64,000 bases of DNA, taken from assembly GCA_903895725.1 (NCBI GenBank), contig CAITUV010000073.1:1-64000 (forward strand). Reading direction: 5' to 3'. The position numbers were made by a program, and so were the translations under genes. The DNA comes from an uncultured Myxococcales bacterium. GTDB taxonomy: Bacteria > Myxococcota_A > UBA9042 > CAIXZC01. Positions 43,496 to 53,200 of this stretch are shown one piece after another (the first letter of the stretch is position 1; each line of letters begins with the position of its first letter). A model generated the notes under the pieces. It made no database searches and was not told where the DNA came from. It saw nothing but the letters and a program-made list of their open reading frames with translations.

Positions 43496-44154
43496 GACTG
43501 CCTCCCTCCTTCCCCCCCGGACCTGCCGGTCAGCCTGACCAGCTCGGACAGGGTGTTGATGTTCCTCAGGATGTCGTCGCAATCCACCCGGACTTCGACC
43601 GGGGCGAGATTCTCCAGCTCCTCCGAGAACACAGCGCTCGGCGGCCGCTGTCTCAACGCCCGAATCGCTCCCGGCGTCAGCAGGACGGGATGCCCTCTCG
43701 TCCCGTCAAACACGGGGACGAAGACCTCGTCCACGGGCAGGATCGTGTTCGAGAGCCTTCCCTCTGCCGCCTCCAGCAACCGCTCGAGCGCGTGGGCCGA
43801 GTCCAGCGGACAGTCCACGGGGTGGATGAAGACCCGGGAAACCCCCGCCGGCACGGCGGCAAGGCCAATCAGCACGGACGAGAACAGGCCGGGGGCCGGG
43901 TCCGGGTTCACGAGCACGGCGATTCCCGGCAGAATCGAGGTGAGGCGGACGGCCAGGTCCCCCCTCGTCACGACGCTTACCGTGCCGACCTGAGCCAAGA
44001 GACCGGCCGCATGCTGCACGAAAGTCCGGCCCTCCCAGTCGAGCAGTGCCTTGTCCGAGCCCATGCGGACGGACCGGCCGACAGCCAGGATGATCCCGTG
44101 GACCGATGCCCCCTGCCGTCCATTTCGGGCCTCATGGCAGCGTTCGTTGTCCAA
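43492..44154 (-). CDS. MobA-like nucleotidyltransferase
   Basis: A 220-residue protein of the MobA/IspD-type NTP-transferase fold. The nucleotide-binding segment is HGIILAVGRSVRMGSDKALLDW, where the usual LAGGxSxRMG has Val for the second Gly; FIHPVDCPLDS carries the metal-binding Asp. GTRGHPVLL and the C-terminal DCDDILRNINT segment are typical of molybdopterin guanylyl- or cytidylyltransferases and of related proteins of unknown substrate. No other molybdenum-cofactor gene is near. I chose a TTG start at 44154 because it follows AGGGGGAAG, and the in-frame ATG at 44190 lies inside the predicted -10 element. Coupled to the MBL hydrolase. Confidence 0.7.
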   Translation of the reverse strand: MDNERCHEARNGRQGASVHGIILAVGRSVRMGSDKALLDWEGRTFVQHAAGLLAQVGTVSVVTRGDLAVRLTSILPGIAVLVNPDPAPGLFSSVLIGLAAVPAGVSRVFIHPVDCPLDSAHALERLLEAAEGRLSNTILPVDEVFVPVFDGTRGHPVLLTPGAIRALRQRPPSAVFSEELENLAPVEVRVDCDDILRNINTLSELVRLTGRSGGEGGRQS

Positions 44155-44166
44155 GGCGCTTCCCCC

Positions 44167-44195
44167 TTTACAAACTGCAGCCGGGATCATATGGT
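44167..44195 (+). promoter_or_regulatory. Sigma-70-type promoter for the 44230 gene
   Basis: TTTACA (44167-44172), 17-base spacer, TATGGT (44190-44195). It is face-to-face with, and overlaps, the minus promoter at 44186-44214. Confidence 0.4.
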
Positions 44196-44214
44196 CAGAA
44201 GGCGGTGCAGTCAA
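44186..44214 (-). promoter_or_regulatory. Sigma-70-type promoter for the MobA-like/MBL operon
   Basis: Minus strand TTGACT (44214-44209), 17-base spacer, TATGAT (44191-44186). Start near 44179, so the first usable codon is downstream of the 44190 ATG. Confidence 0.65.
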
Positions 44215-44229
44215 CCGGAGGGACTGTGC

Positions 44230-44871
44230 ATGAAACCGTCCGCATTCGAGCTGTTCTGCATGTACCACCTCGGGCTTAGTCCCGACTTCCGGCCGAAGTT
44301 CTACAACCTCAACATGGTGGCCACCCATTTCGGCGTCACCCCCGATGAGGTCAGGGCCTGGTTGGAGGAGTACCACCTGAGCCCGGAGATCTTCAGGCAT
44401 ATCGACTTCAATCTCGCCGTCGCGCACGGCCGTGCCCAGGAAGCGGCCATGGTGGGCGGCCCCGACGAGGTCCGCTCCTTTGCCCAGACGGCTTTTGACG
44501 AGATGCGGGGGGCCCTGGGCGGCTACTCCGAGAAGAAGAACGAAGACGACGTCGACTACGACGATCTCCTGGGAGTTGGCGACCGTGAAGGGCCTGACGA
44601 CAACATCGGCAACCGGCGGGACGACGAGGGCCGCGGCAGCAGCGAGATCGATGGAAATCGCCGTGACCGGACCGGCACGCAGGAGAGCTCTCCAGACGAC
44701 ATGGTCTGGGATCCCGTCCGTGGGACATTCGATGTCCTCGGCAATCGGGTGGCCCCCCCCACGCCGCAGCCGCCTCGGGACGATTCCAATCGTCGCTCAG
44801 GACATGGGGACGACCGGCGCCGGCATGGAAACGGGGGCAAGCGCCGTTTCGGCGGCGGGCACCGGCGTTAG
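44230..44871 (+). CDS. Small protein with HTH-like N-terminus and disordered charged tail
   Basis: A 213-residue cytoplasmic protein of no recognised family. Residues ~1-85 look globular, with a helix-turn-helix-like segment (NLNMVATHFGVTPDEVRAWLEE). The rest is predicted disordered: an acidic stretch (KKNEDDVDYDD), then many Asp/Arg/Gly/Asn residues, and a strongly basic tail (DDRRRHGNGGKRRFGGGHRR). The tail could bind nucleic acid. GGAGGG precedes the ATG. The first ABC ATPase gene begins 26 bases after its stop. Confidence 0.7.
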   Translation: MKPSAFELFCMYHLGLSPDFRPKFYNLNMVATHFGVTPDEVRAWLEEYHLSPEIFRHIDFNLAVAHGRAQEAAMVGGPDEVRSFAQTAFDEMRGALGGYSEKKNEDDVDYDDLLGVGDREGPDDNIGNRRDDEGRGSSEIDGNRRDRTGTQESSPDDMVWDPVRGTFDVLGNRVAPPTPQPPRDDSNRRSGHGDDRRRHGNGGKRRFGGGHRR

Positions 44872-44897
44872 GCCGGGGTTCGGCGCAGGTCCCTTCC

Positions 44898-46007
44898 GTG
44901 GCACTCCTCAGAGTCGAACAGCTCACCATCCGCTTTGGCGGGCCTCTCTCGATGTCGTCGGATCTCTCGTCCCGCTCCGCACCCGATCCGAGCCCCAGTC
45001 AGGGCCACGCGGCCGTCCGTGACCTCACCTTCCGCCTGAAGCACGGCCAGACCCTCTGCCTGGTCGGGGAATCGGGGTCGGGCAAGAGCCTGACCGCCAG
45101 GGCCCTCATGGGGCTCCTGCCCGAGACGGCCCGCCTCGGCGGCCAGGTTCAGTTCGACTCGGTCCCCCTGTTCGAGGATGGAATCACCCACCGTGGGCAC
45201 CGATTCTGCGGTCACTCCATGGGGATGGTGTTCCAGGAGCCGCTCGCCTCCCTGACCCCCTCCATGACCGTGGAGGAGCTGGTCGGCGAGGCCTGGCGCT
45301 GCCGGTCAGGGGCCTCGCGGGCCACGGCCCGCAAACGCGTCACCGAAATGCTCGTGCAGGTCGGGGTTGCACAACCCTTGCCGCTGCTCGAGAAGTACCC
45401 CTGGCAGCTTTCCGGCGGGCTGGCCCAGAGAGTTCTGATTGCCTCGGCTCTGATCCTCGAGCCCCGATTGCTCATTGCGGATGAGCCGACCACGGCCCTC
45501 GACGTGACTACGCAGGCCCGAATCCTGGAGCTGCTGGGGCGCCTGCGAGACCGGCGCGGCCTCGCCATGCTGTTCATCACACACGACCTGTCCATTGCCA
45601 GCCTGATGGGGGGCACCGTGCTGGTCCTGCTCAAGGGGCGGGCCGTCGAGCGGGGGCCGACCGCAGACGTGTTCTCGCATCCCATGCACCCCTACACCGC
45701 ACTGCTCGTGTCGTGCACGCCCGGGCTGGCGCTGAAAGAAGGGCGAACTCGACTCGCACCGGAAGTCGGCGCCGAGTCTGCTGCCGCAGCGGGCGCCGCC
45801 GGTGCAGCATCCGCCGCCGCTCGGGCTTCCGCCGCCGGTACGGGTTCCAGTGCCGCAACGGGCTCCGGGTGCCTCTACGTTCCTCGATGCCCGCGTCGGC
45901 TGCCCCTCTGTTTCACCGAAGCTCCGCCGGAATTCCGCCACGGCGCTCGGACCGTCGCCTGCTTCAACCCCATACGCCACCCCGGGGACGTCGAGGTGGA
46001 ACCGTGA
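44898..46007 (+). CDS. Oligopeptide-type ABC transporter ATPase (OppD/DppD-like)
   Basis: A 369-residue cytoplasmic ATPase. Walker A GESGSGKS (57-64), signature LSGGLAQR, Walker B LLIADEPTTALD and the H-loop FITHDLS are intact. The C-terminal HPYTALLVSC and the cysteine-containing CLYVPRCPRR...C segment are typical of the oligopeptide/dipeptide branch. Between them lies an unusual Ala/Gly/Ser linker (~residues 293-320), and the N-terminal strand region has a Ser-rich insert (~18-36). The start codon is GTG. The stop and the next ATG share one base (TGATG), so both ATPases are translated together. No permease or binding-protein gene is adjacent. Confidence 0.88.
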   Translation: MALLRVEQLTIRFGGPLSMSSDLSSRSAPDPSPSQGHAAVRDLTFRLKHGQTLCLVGESGSGKSLTARALMGLLPETARLGGQVQFDSVPLFEDGITHRGHRFCGHSMGMVFQEPLASLTPSMTVEELVGEAWRCRSGASRATARKRVTEMLVQVGVAQPLPLLEKYPWQLSGGLAQRVLIASALILEPRLLIADEPTTALDVTTQARILELLGRLRDRRGLAMLFITHDLSIASLMGGTVLVLLKGRAVERGPTADVFSHPMHPYTALLVSCTPGLALKEGRTRLAPEVGAESAAAAGAAGAASAAARASAAGTGSSAATGSGCLYVPRCPRRLPLCFTEAPPEFRHGARTVACFNPIRHPGDVEVEP

Positions 46008-47020
46008 TGCCCTACGTCCGCATCCGCAATCTGACCGTGCGCTACCCCGGGGGGCTGCTGCGAGGATCCGAGGTCACGGCGGCTCACAAGGTCTCCTTCG
46101 ACATCGAGCGCAACCGCTGCTTTGCCCTTGTCGGAGAGAGCGGCTCGGGCAAGTCCACCGTTGCCAGGGCACTGCTCGGCCTGTTGCCCATTGCCGCGGG
46201 GTCGGTCCAGGTCGGGGAGCTCCAGCTTCCTGGCATGCCCCGGACGAAGCAGCTCGAGTTCCGGCGGACCGTCCAGGCCGTCTTCCAGGATCCGCTCCTG
46301 GCCTTGAATCCTCGGCTCTCCGTCGGATGGCAGGTCGAAGAGCCCCTGGTGATCCACGGGGTGCCCGGCGACGAGCGCCGGCGCCGGGTGGCGGAGGTGC
46401 TCGACAAGGTGCGCCTGGACGCCTCCCTCATGTCGCGTCGGCCGTCCCAACTCTCCGGGGGGCAGCGCCAGCGAGTCTGCATCGCCCGCGCCCTGGTGCT
46501 CCGCCCCTCCCTGCTGGTTGCAGACGAGCCGGTATCGGCACTCGACCTGTCCGTGCAGGCCACGATTCTCGACCTCCTCTCCGACCTGCGGAAGAGCGAA
46601 GGGCTTACCCTGCTGTTTGTGTCCCACGACATGGACGTGGTCCGCTTCGTGGCCGATGAGGTCGGAGTCATGTTCGCCGGACGGCTCGTGGAGGTCGGAC
46701 CGCCCGCGGAGCTGTTCGCCTCTCCGGTCCACCCCTACACGGTCCGGCTGCTCGCGTCGGTTCCCTCCCGCCTGCTGGCCGAGGGGCTGACGCGCCCCGA
46801 AGGCGAAGGGCCTCCCCCTCCGCCCCTGGCCGGTGTCCGGGTTGCGGTCCCGCCGGGGGACAAGCCTTCTCCCTCCCCGACGGGCTGTCCGTACCAGCCC
46901 CATTGCCTCCACGCCGACCTGAAGTGCGCCACGGAGCCTCCTCTGGCGCTCGTGTCCGCCACGCACCGGGTGGCTTGCTGCAAGGCCCTGGCGCTGGCTC
47001 GCCCCCCGGCCGCGCCCTGA
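46007..47020 (+). CDS. Oligopeptide-type ABC transporter ATPase (OppF/DppF-like)
   Basis: A 337-residue ATPase, partner of the preceding gene. Walker A GESGSGKS (43-50), signature LSGGQRQR, Walker B LLVADEPVSALD and the H-loop FVSHDMD are present. The C-terminal HPYTVRLLAS and a cysteine-containing end (CPYQPHCLHADLKC) match oligopeptide importers. The two form the usual heterodimeric motor of a peptide (or nickel) importer, but the membrane and substrate-binding subunits must be encoded elsewhere. Confidence 0.88.
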   Translation: MPYVRIRNLTVRYPGGLLRGSEVTAAHKVSFDIERNRCFALVGESGSGKSTVARALLGLLPIAAGSVQVGELQLPGMPRTKQLEFRRTVQAVFQDPLLALNPRLSVGWQVEEPLVIHGVPGDERRRRVAEVLDKVRLDASLMSRRPSQLSGGQRQRVCIARALVLRPSLLVADEPVSALDLSVQATILDLLSDLRKSEGLTLLFVSHDMDVVRFVADEVGVMFAGRLVEVGPPAELFASPVHPYTVRLLASVPSRLLAEGLTRPEGEGPPPPPLAGVRVAVPPGDKPSPSPTGCPYQPHCLHADLKCATEPPLALVSATHRVACCKALALARPPAAP

Positions 47021-47047
47021 GTCGCCCGGTCATTTCCCAGGTTTCCC

Positions 47048-47075
47048 TTTACTAACCCCGGGTCGTGGCTATACT
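47048..47075 (+). promoter_or_regulatory. Sigma-70-type promoter for ribBA
   Basis: TTTACT (47048-47053), 16-base spacer, TATACT (47070-47075); leader of ~35 bases. Confidence 0.55.
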
Positions 47076-47081
47076 TCGCCC

Positions 47082-47099
47082 CGGCCGGCAGACCGGCCG
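47082..47099 (+). promoter_or_regulatory. Strong hairpin in the ribBA leader
   Basis: A perfect 7-bp GC stem (CGGCCGG, loop CAGA, CCGGCCG) at the very start of the transcript, ending 15 bases before the ATG. The leader is far too short for an FMN riboswitch. The hairpin could limit ribosome access or stabilise the 5' end. Confidence 0.5.
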
Positions 47100-47114
47100 A
47101 GGTCGAGGTGCTGC

Positions 47115-48317
47115 ATGACGATTGCCACGATTGAGCAGGCCATCGAGGACATCCGCAACGGGAAGATGGTCATCCTGGTTGACGATGAGGACCGTGAGAA
47201 CGAGGGGGACCTTGTCATGGCCTCCCAGTTCGTCACCCCCGAAGCCGTGAACTTCATGGCCCGTTTCGGCAGGGGGCTGGTCTGCCTCACGCTGACGGCC
47301 GAGCAGGTTGCCCGTCTCAAGCTCCCCATGATGACCCAGCGCAACGAGTCTCCGTTCCAGACCGCATTCACCGTGAGCATCGAGGCACGGGAAGGCGTCA
47401 CCACCGGGATCTCGGCCGCTGATCGGGCCCACACCGTCCAGGTTACGATCCGACCGGAAGCGAGTCCGGACGACATCGTGTCTCCGGGGCACGTGTTTCC
47501 CATCCGCGCCCGCGAGGGCGGCGTCCTGGTGCGCTCCGGGCAGACCGAGGGCTCGGTCGACCTGGCCCGCCTCGCCGGTCTCATTCCGTCCGGCGTCATC
47601 TGCGAGATCATGAACGAGGACGGAACCATGGCCCGCATGCCGCAGCTCCTGGAGTTCGGGGGCCGGCATGGAATCAACGTCGTCACCATCGCGGATCTCA
47701 TCCGGTATCGCCTGGAGCGGGAGTACTTCGTCCGCCCGATCGACGAGGCCCGTCTGCCTCGCGGAGGCCACCCCTGGCGAATCGTGGTGTACGAGAACCT
47801 CCTCGACGGCAGCCACCATCCCGCGTTCATCCTGGGGGACATCGACGGCGACGAGCCGATGCTCGTCCGAGTCCACTCCGAATGCCTCACGGGCGATGTT
47901 TTCGGCTCCTCCCGGTGCGACTGCGGGCCGCAGCTCCAGCGGGCCATCGAGATGATCGAGGAGGAAGGACGCGGCGTCGTCCTCTACCTGCGCCAGGAAG
48001 GGCGAGGCATCGGCCTGGCCAACAAGATCAGGGCCTACCACCTCCAGGACGAGGGGAAGGACACGGTTGAAGCCAACCTCGCCCTCGGCCTGAAGCCCGA
48101 TCTGCGCGACTACGGAATCGGTGCCCAGGTGCTCCGCCACCTGGGGCTCAAGCGGATCCGAATCCTGACCAACAACCCCCGCAAGATCGTGGGCATCGGC
48201 GGCTTCGGCCTCGAAGTGGCGGAGCGGATTCCCATCGAGGTCGAGCCCCAGGCCGAGAACATCGACTACCTCAAGACCAAGAAGGACCGGATGGGCCACC
48301 TTCTCAAAAAGGTCTAG
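47115..48317 (+). CDS. ribBA: RibBA: dihydroxybutanone-phosphate synthase / GTP cyclohydrolase II
   Basis: A 400-residue bifunctional riboflavin-pathway enzyme. The N-terminal half (~1-200) makes 3,4-dihydroxy-2-butanone-4-phosphate from ribulose-5-phosphate; it has DDEDRENEGDLVMAS and SPGHVFPIRA. The C-terminal half opens GTP to the pyrimidine precursor; its zinc site is HSECLTGDVFGSSRCDCG, with RQEGRGIGL and the IRILTNNPRK segment. In the synthase half the normally conserved GHTEA reads GQTEG, so the histidine that binds Mg in E. coli RibB is Gln. Length and domain order are normal. It has its own promoter and a leader hairpin, and converges on argS with 6 bases between stops. Confidence 0.94.
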   Translation: MTIATIEQAIEDIRNGKMVILVDDEDRENEGDLVMASQFVTPEAVNFMARFGRGLVCLTLTAEQVARLKLPMMTQRNESPFQTAFTVSIEAREGVTTGISAADRAHTVQVTIRPEASPDDIVSPGHVFPIRAREGGVLVRSGQTEGSVDLARLAGLIPSGVICEIMNEDGTMARMPQLLEFGGRHGINVVTIADLIRYRLEREYFVRPIDEARLPRGGHPWRIVVYENLLDGSHHPAFILGDIDGDEPMLVRVHSECLTGDVFGSSRCDCGPQLQRAIEMIEEEGRGVVLYLRQEGRGIGLANKIRAYHLQDEGKDTVEANLALGLKPDLRDYGIGAQVLRHLGLKRIRILTNNPRKIVGIGGFGLEVAERIPIEVEPQAENIDYLKTKKDRMGHLLKKV

Positions 48318-48323
48318 AGCCCT

Positions 48324-50156
48324 CTACATCTCCTCCAGAACGTCGATTCCGAGCAGACCGAGCGCAGTCTTGAGCGTGATCCCCACGGCAGCGGCCAGCA
48401 TCACGCGGGCCTGGCGCAGGCGGGCATCCTCGCAGGTGACGATGGGGTACTCCTTGTCGTTGAACATGCGGGCAAAGCTGGCCGCCAGATTGAACGCATA
48501 CTCCGCGATCTTGGACGGGTCCAGCGTCTCGGCACTCTTCTCCACCACCACCGGCAGCTCGAACAGCTGGCGTACAAGGGCCCTCTCCACGGGAAGTGCC
48601 AGCAGCGGCACGAGACCGGCATCGAACCGGGGCTCGGTGCCGGCTTTTCGCACCAGCGAGCGGGTGCGTGCATAGGCATACAGACAGTACGGGCCGGTCT
48701 GGCCGGCAAAGTCGATGGACTGCTTCGGGTCGTACTCGAAGCTCTTTCTCGGCGTGAACCGGAACACGAAGAACTTGAGCGCTGCCTGCGCAATCTTCTC
48801 CGAACGGTCCGACAGGTCCGTCTCGGACACCCCCTCTGCGTGGGCGTGTCCCTCCCTGGCCCGCACGAGAATCTCCTCCCTGGCCATGGAATTGAGCTCG
48901 TCCATGAGGTCGTCGGCATCGACCACGGTCCCCTCGCGGCTCTTCATCCTCCCCTCGGGAAGCCGGACCATGCCGTAGGCCAGGTGATGGCAGCGCCGCC
49001 CCATTCCCGGGCGGAGCAGATCCAGGATTCCGAAGAGCAGCTTGAAGTGGTAGTTCTGCTCGTCACCCACCACGTAGATGAGGCGGTCAGGGGTGAACTG
49101 ATCCACCCGCTTTGCCGCAGTCCCGATGTCCTGAGTCATGTACACGCTGGTGCCGTCCGACCGCAGCAGGACTTTCTCACCCGACAGGGCGGGATCGACC
49201 CGGGCGACATCGAGCACGACGGCCCCGTCCTCCCGGCGTGCAAAAACCCCCATGGCCAGCCCTTCCTCGACGAGCTGCTTGCCGAACCGCCAGGTCTCGC
49301 TCTCGAACTGGGTCAGATCGAAGCGGCACCCCATGCGCTCGTAGGTTCTGGCAAATCCGCCGAGCACCCAGTCGTTCATGCGGCGCCAGAGGGAGAGCGT
49401 GTCTGCGTCTCCCTGCTCCCACTTGCGCAGCAGCTCTCGGGCGGCCTGCCCGAGCCGGGACGGTCCATTGAAGAATGCGTCCTCTTCGGGCTTGGCGCCG
49501 CTCTGCTGTGCGTATTCGGAGAGCTCCTTGCGGAACTCCTTGTCGAAGCGCACATAGTACTCGCCGACGAAATGGTCCCCCTTGACCCCGGCAGATTCGG
49601 GGGTCTTCCCCTCGCCCCACTCCCGGTAGGCCAGCATGGTCTTGCAGATATGGATGCCCCGGTCGTTGACCAGGTTGACCTTCACGACGTTCTGGCCGTG
49701 ATACTCGGCGATTCTCGAGATCCCCATGCCCAGCAGGTTGTTCCGGATGTGCCCGAGGTGCAGCGGCTTGTTGGTGTTGGGGGACGAGTACTCGATCACC
49801 CACGTACCCGGAGCGGCCGCACCTCCGGCAGCGAACCGGTCGCCGGACTCGAAAATCTCCTCCAGCACGGCACTGGCCAGGCGCTCCTCGTCCAGGAACA
49901 GGTTGACGTACCCCTTGGCGGTCGTGACCGACTTGAGGATTCCCCCGGTCCCGATTCGGGCCGCCAGGTCGCCTGCAATCTCGTTGGGGTTCCTTCGAAG
50001 CTGCCGGGCAAAGGAGAACGCCGGGAATCCCAGGTGGCCCAGGTCTTCCGACGGAGCCTTGACCGCCTCGACCGGGTCAGTGACTCCGATGTCACGCTGC
50101 GCTCTCTCCACCCGGGTCCGAATCTCGGTCCATGCGTCGTGCACACGATTTCCCAT
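48324..50156 (-). CDS. argS: Arginyl-tRNA synthetase
   Basis: A 610-residue class I aminoacyl-tRNA synthetase that charges tRNA-Arg. The HIGH motif is HLGHIRNN within SSPNTNKPLHLGH, the KMSKS-like motif is MKSREGT, and the DALR anticodon-binding domain closes the C-terminus (FARMFNDKEYPIV, then ARVMLAAAVGITLKTALGLLGID). The start at 50156 follows GGAGG by eight bases; a longer frame adds 19 unlikely residues. It is third in a minus-strand row after a PEGA gene and a giant MopE-type lipoprotein, 63 bases from the latter. Confidence 0.95.
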   Translation of the reverse strand: MGNRVHDAWTEIRTRVERAQRDIGVTDPVEAVKAPSEDLGHLGFPAFSFARQLRRNPNEIAGDLAARIGTGGILKSVTTAKGYVNLFLDEERLASAVLEEIFESGDRFAAGGAAAPGTWVIEYSSPNTNKPLHLGHIRNNLLGMGISRIAEYHGQNVVKVNLVNDRGIHICKTMLAYREWGEGKTPESAGVKGDHFVGEYYVRFDKEFRKELSEYAQQSGAKPEEDAFFNGPSRLGQAARELLRKWEQGDADTLSLWRRMNDWVLGGFARTYERMGCRFDLTQFESETWRFGKQLVEEGLAMGVFARREDGAVVLDVARVDPALSGEKVLLRSDGTSVYMTQDIGTAAKRVDQFTPDRLIYVVGDEQNYHFKLLFGILDLLRPGMGRRCHHLAYGMVRLPEGRMKSREGTVVDADDLMDELNSMAREEILVRAREGHAHAEGVSETDLSDRSEKIAQAALKFFVFRFTPRKSFEYDPKQSIDFAGQTGPYCLYAYARTRSLVRKAGTEPRFDAGLVPLLALPVERALVRQLFELPVVVEKSAETLDPSKIAEYAFNLAASFARMFNDKEYPIVTCEDARLRQARVMLAAAVGITLKTALGLLGIDVLEEM

Positions 50157-50219
50157 TCCGCAATCCTCCATCCCGGCGCAGGGCCGAGCAACGTCGCTAC
50201 GGGTGTCGGGCATCCGCCG

Positions 50220-53200
50220 CTAGGGGGCCTTGAACAGCCTCACGTAGACATCCGTCGTCGTAGTTCCGCCCGCAGTGAGCTGGTTGGTCCAGACGACGCC
50301 GTAGCCCCGCCCCTCGAGAGTGGTCACCGCCGGGTTGTTCTGCTGCCCTGCGACGGTCTGGTTGACCATGACTTCGTCCGCAACGATGGCGTTGCCGGAC
50401 TTGTCGAAGACCTTGGCCATGACGGCATCCCCCTCGCCGTCCAGCGGGACGTCAGACGATTCCCAGACCACCACGAACGAGCTGTCCTCGAACACGGCCA
50501 GCTCCGGGTCGTCCTGGTTTCCGGCCACGTACTTCGAGTTGCACAGCACGTCGGTCGGCTGCTTGGCCAGGCCACCGGACGTAAAGACCTGTGCGAACAC
50601 GCCCTGAGTCGTCGGCGTGTCCTGTCCATAGCTTTCCCAGGCAATGGCGTACTCGCCCTTGTTGGTCCCGAGGAATCCGCCGATGGCCGGGCGCTTCTGG
50701 GCCGACAGCGTTGCCATGTTGACCTGGGCCTCTCCGCCCAGCTCTGCCAGGGTCGAGTTGTACCGTCGGGAGATGATGTCGTTGTTGTCCACCTGGCCCA
50801 GAGATGCCCACGCAGTGACCCACCCGTCCTTGTCCAGGGCCGCCACGACCACGGTTCGCTGCTGGCTGGCCAGGTAGGAGTTCAGCGTCTTCTCCGGGCC
50901 GGCCTTCTCCCCCTTGTTGTTGAAGAGCTGCGCCCGGACGTCGGGCGAATCCGCCCCCGAGAAGTTGTGTTCCCACGCGACCAGGAAGCTCCCGTCGTAG
51001 AACGCAGCCACCTCGGCTCCACGCTGGTCCATGGCCGTCGTCGTGTTGACCGTGAATTTCTCCCCCTGCTTGAGACCGTTGTTCAGGAAGCGCTGGGCCG
51101 CAATGTCCCACCCGTCGCCCCCCTGCTCCGCAGACGATTCCCAGACCACCACGAAGCCTCCGTCCGTCTTCGGGAACGCAGCCACGTCCGGGTTCTCCTG
51201 GCTCCCCGCCACTCCGGGCTGATTCACAATGACTTCCGACGCCAGCGGCTTGCCCTGGTAGTCGTACATTCGCGCCAAGACATCGGTCAGGGCGCCTCCG
51301 GTAGGCTGGTTGGCATGGTAGACCACCACGAACCCGCCCCCGACGAGCCCCGCGATCTTCGGGCTGAACTCGCCAGGAGAGGTCGAGACGGCCTTGACGT
51401 TGACCTTGGCCTCGTCGTTGCTGACGCACTTGCCTTCGCCCAGGCAGATCTGGGTTCCGCCACACAGACCGTAGGTCTTCCAGACCTTCCCGTCCGTGGA
51501 GCATTCGAGGATTGTGTTCCCGTCGCACTTCTTCTTGCCCGGGACGCACGTCTTGCATTCCCCCTTGTGGCAGATGGGAGTCGCACCCGAACAGGCAGGC
51601 ACGCCGGCGCAGAACCAGAATGCATCCGCTCCGTCGCCACCGCCGCACAGGCAGGGCTGGGTCGAATCCTTGCACCCCTTGCCCGTCTTGGCCGGCACGG
51701 ACGTGCACAGCCCGTCGCTGGGGTCGACGTAGACGCAGTAGTTCTTGCCCAGCGAGCAGTACTTGTCCCCGAGCGGCGTCTCCATGCACGCTGCGTTCTC
51801 GCAGTTGGTGAAGTCGTTGCACGGCTCGCAGTACTTGCAGGCGAGCTCGTCCGTGGCCCCGTCGCAGTCGTTGTCCTGGTCATCGCACAGCTTCTCGTTG
51901 GATTCCCATCCCTCCGGCGCCAGCAGCGCATAGAGGCACTCCCACCCCGTGGGCTTGCAGACGGCCTGGAGGTTGGGCGAGGAGCACACTCCGACGGTCG
52001 TGCAGGCCCCGGAATCCTTCCAGGTCTTCTTCTCGTTGAGCTCTTCGTCGGTCAGCCCGTCGCAGTCGTTGTCCTTGCCGTCGCACGTCTTCTCGTCATC
52101 CCCGTCATACAGGGGAGCGAGCGCTTCGTAGTGGCACAGCCAGGATGCCGGCGGCCCCTTGAGGCATTCGGCAAAGACCTTCTCGGTGCAGACGCCCTTG
52201 CTCTTGCAATTGGCCCCCGTGATTCCCGGGTCGGTCAGCTCTTCGTCCACCGAGCCGTCGCAGTCGTTGTCCTCACCGTCGCAGCTCTTCTCCGGCGTTT
52301 CGTACTTGGTGTATCCGGACGCATCGCAGAACCACTTCGACTGTCCCCCCTCGTTCTTGCACCCCCACTTCATGTTGCCGGCGCAATACCCGAGGAACGA
52401 GCAGCCGCTCTTTACCTTGGGGTTCTGCTTGTCCGACAGGGGGCCGAAGTCCTGGTCCAGCTCCTCGTCCACCGAGCCGTCGCAGTCGTCGTCCAGCCCG
52501 TTGCACATCACCTCCCGATAGACGCCCTTGGCAGGGTCGAGGTAGTTGAGGGTCTGGAACGTATTCCCCGAGCCGTCCTTGACCTGGCCGTAGTCGCATT
52601 CCCAGTTCGCCTTGCCGGGCTCCGGGACGGCCTTGGGCTTGCAGTTGGCAAGCGTCCCCTTGATGCAGATTCCCTGGGTCAGGCAGCCCGCATTGTACTT
52701 GAGGATATCGGGGGCCGTGTAGAGCAGGATGTCCTCGTCCGTCTTGCCGTCGCAGTCGTTGTCACGGCTGTCGCAGTACTCGGGCTTGGTCTCGTCCGCG
52801 ACGTAGTTCGGAACCTGCGACAGGTCGCACACGAACCCCTTGACCCCGCCGGGCTTGGTGCCGCACCGGGTGTTGAGCTTGTCGAGGGCCTCGGCGCAGA
52901 CTCCCTTGTCCTTCTCGGTCTGGCAGGCCGTATCCAGTTCGGCCTTCATCCCATCCAGCAGCTCGTCTGACATTCCGTCGCAGTCGTTGTCGCGACCGTC
53001 GCAAAGGGTCTCCGCCCAGAGGCAGTTTGCCGCATCGGGGTCACAGTTGGCGGGGACCTCGGTGATCTTGTCCGGGACCAGGTTGTACTTGCAGGTCCAC
53101 TTGCCCGGGTTCTTGCCTTCCGCGTTGCATTCCCCCTTCACGTTTCCGGCGCATTCGCCCAGGTAGCGGCAGGTAGTCTTGCTCATCTCGGCGGAGTTGG

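Noticed and set aside
43492..44427. A longer MobA-like protein starting near 44427
   Set aside because: The extra N-terminal part overlaps the divergent 44230 gene and both predicted promoters, and has no conserved motif.
47021..47114. FMN riboswitch before ribBA
   Set aside because: The predicted leader is about 35 bases and holds one simple hairpin; an FMN aptamer needs well over 100 bases.
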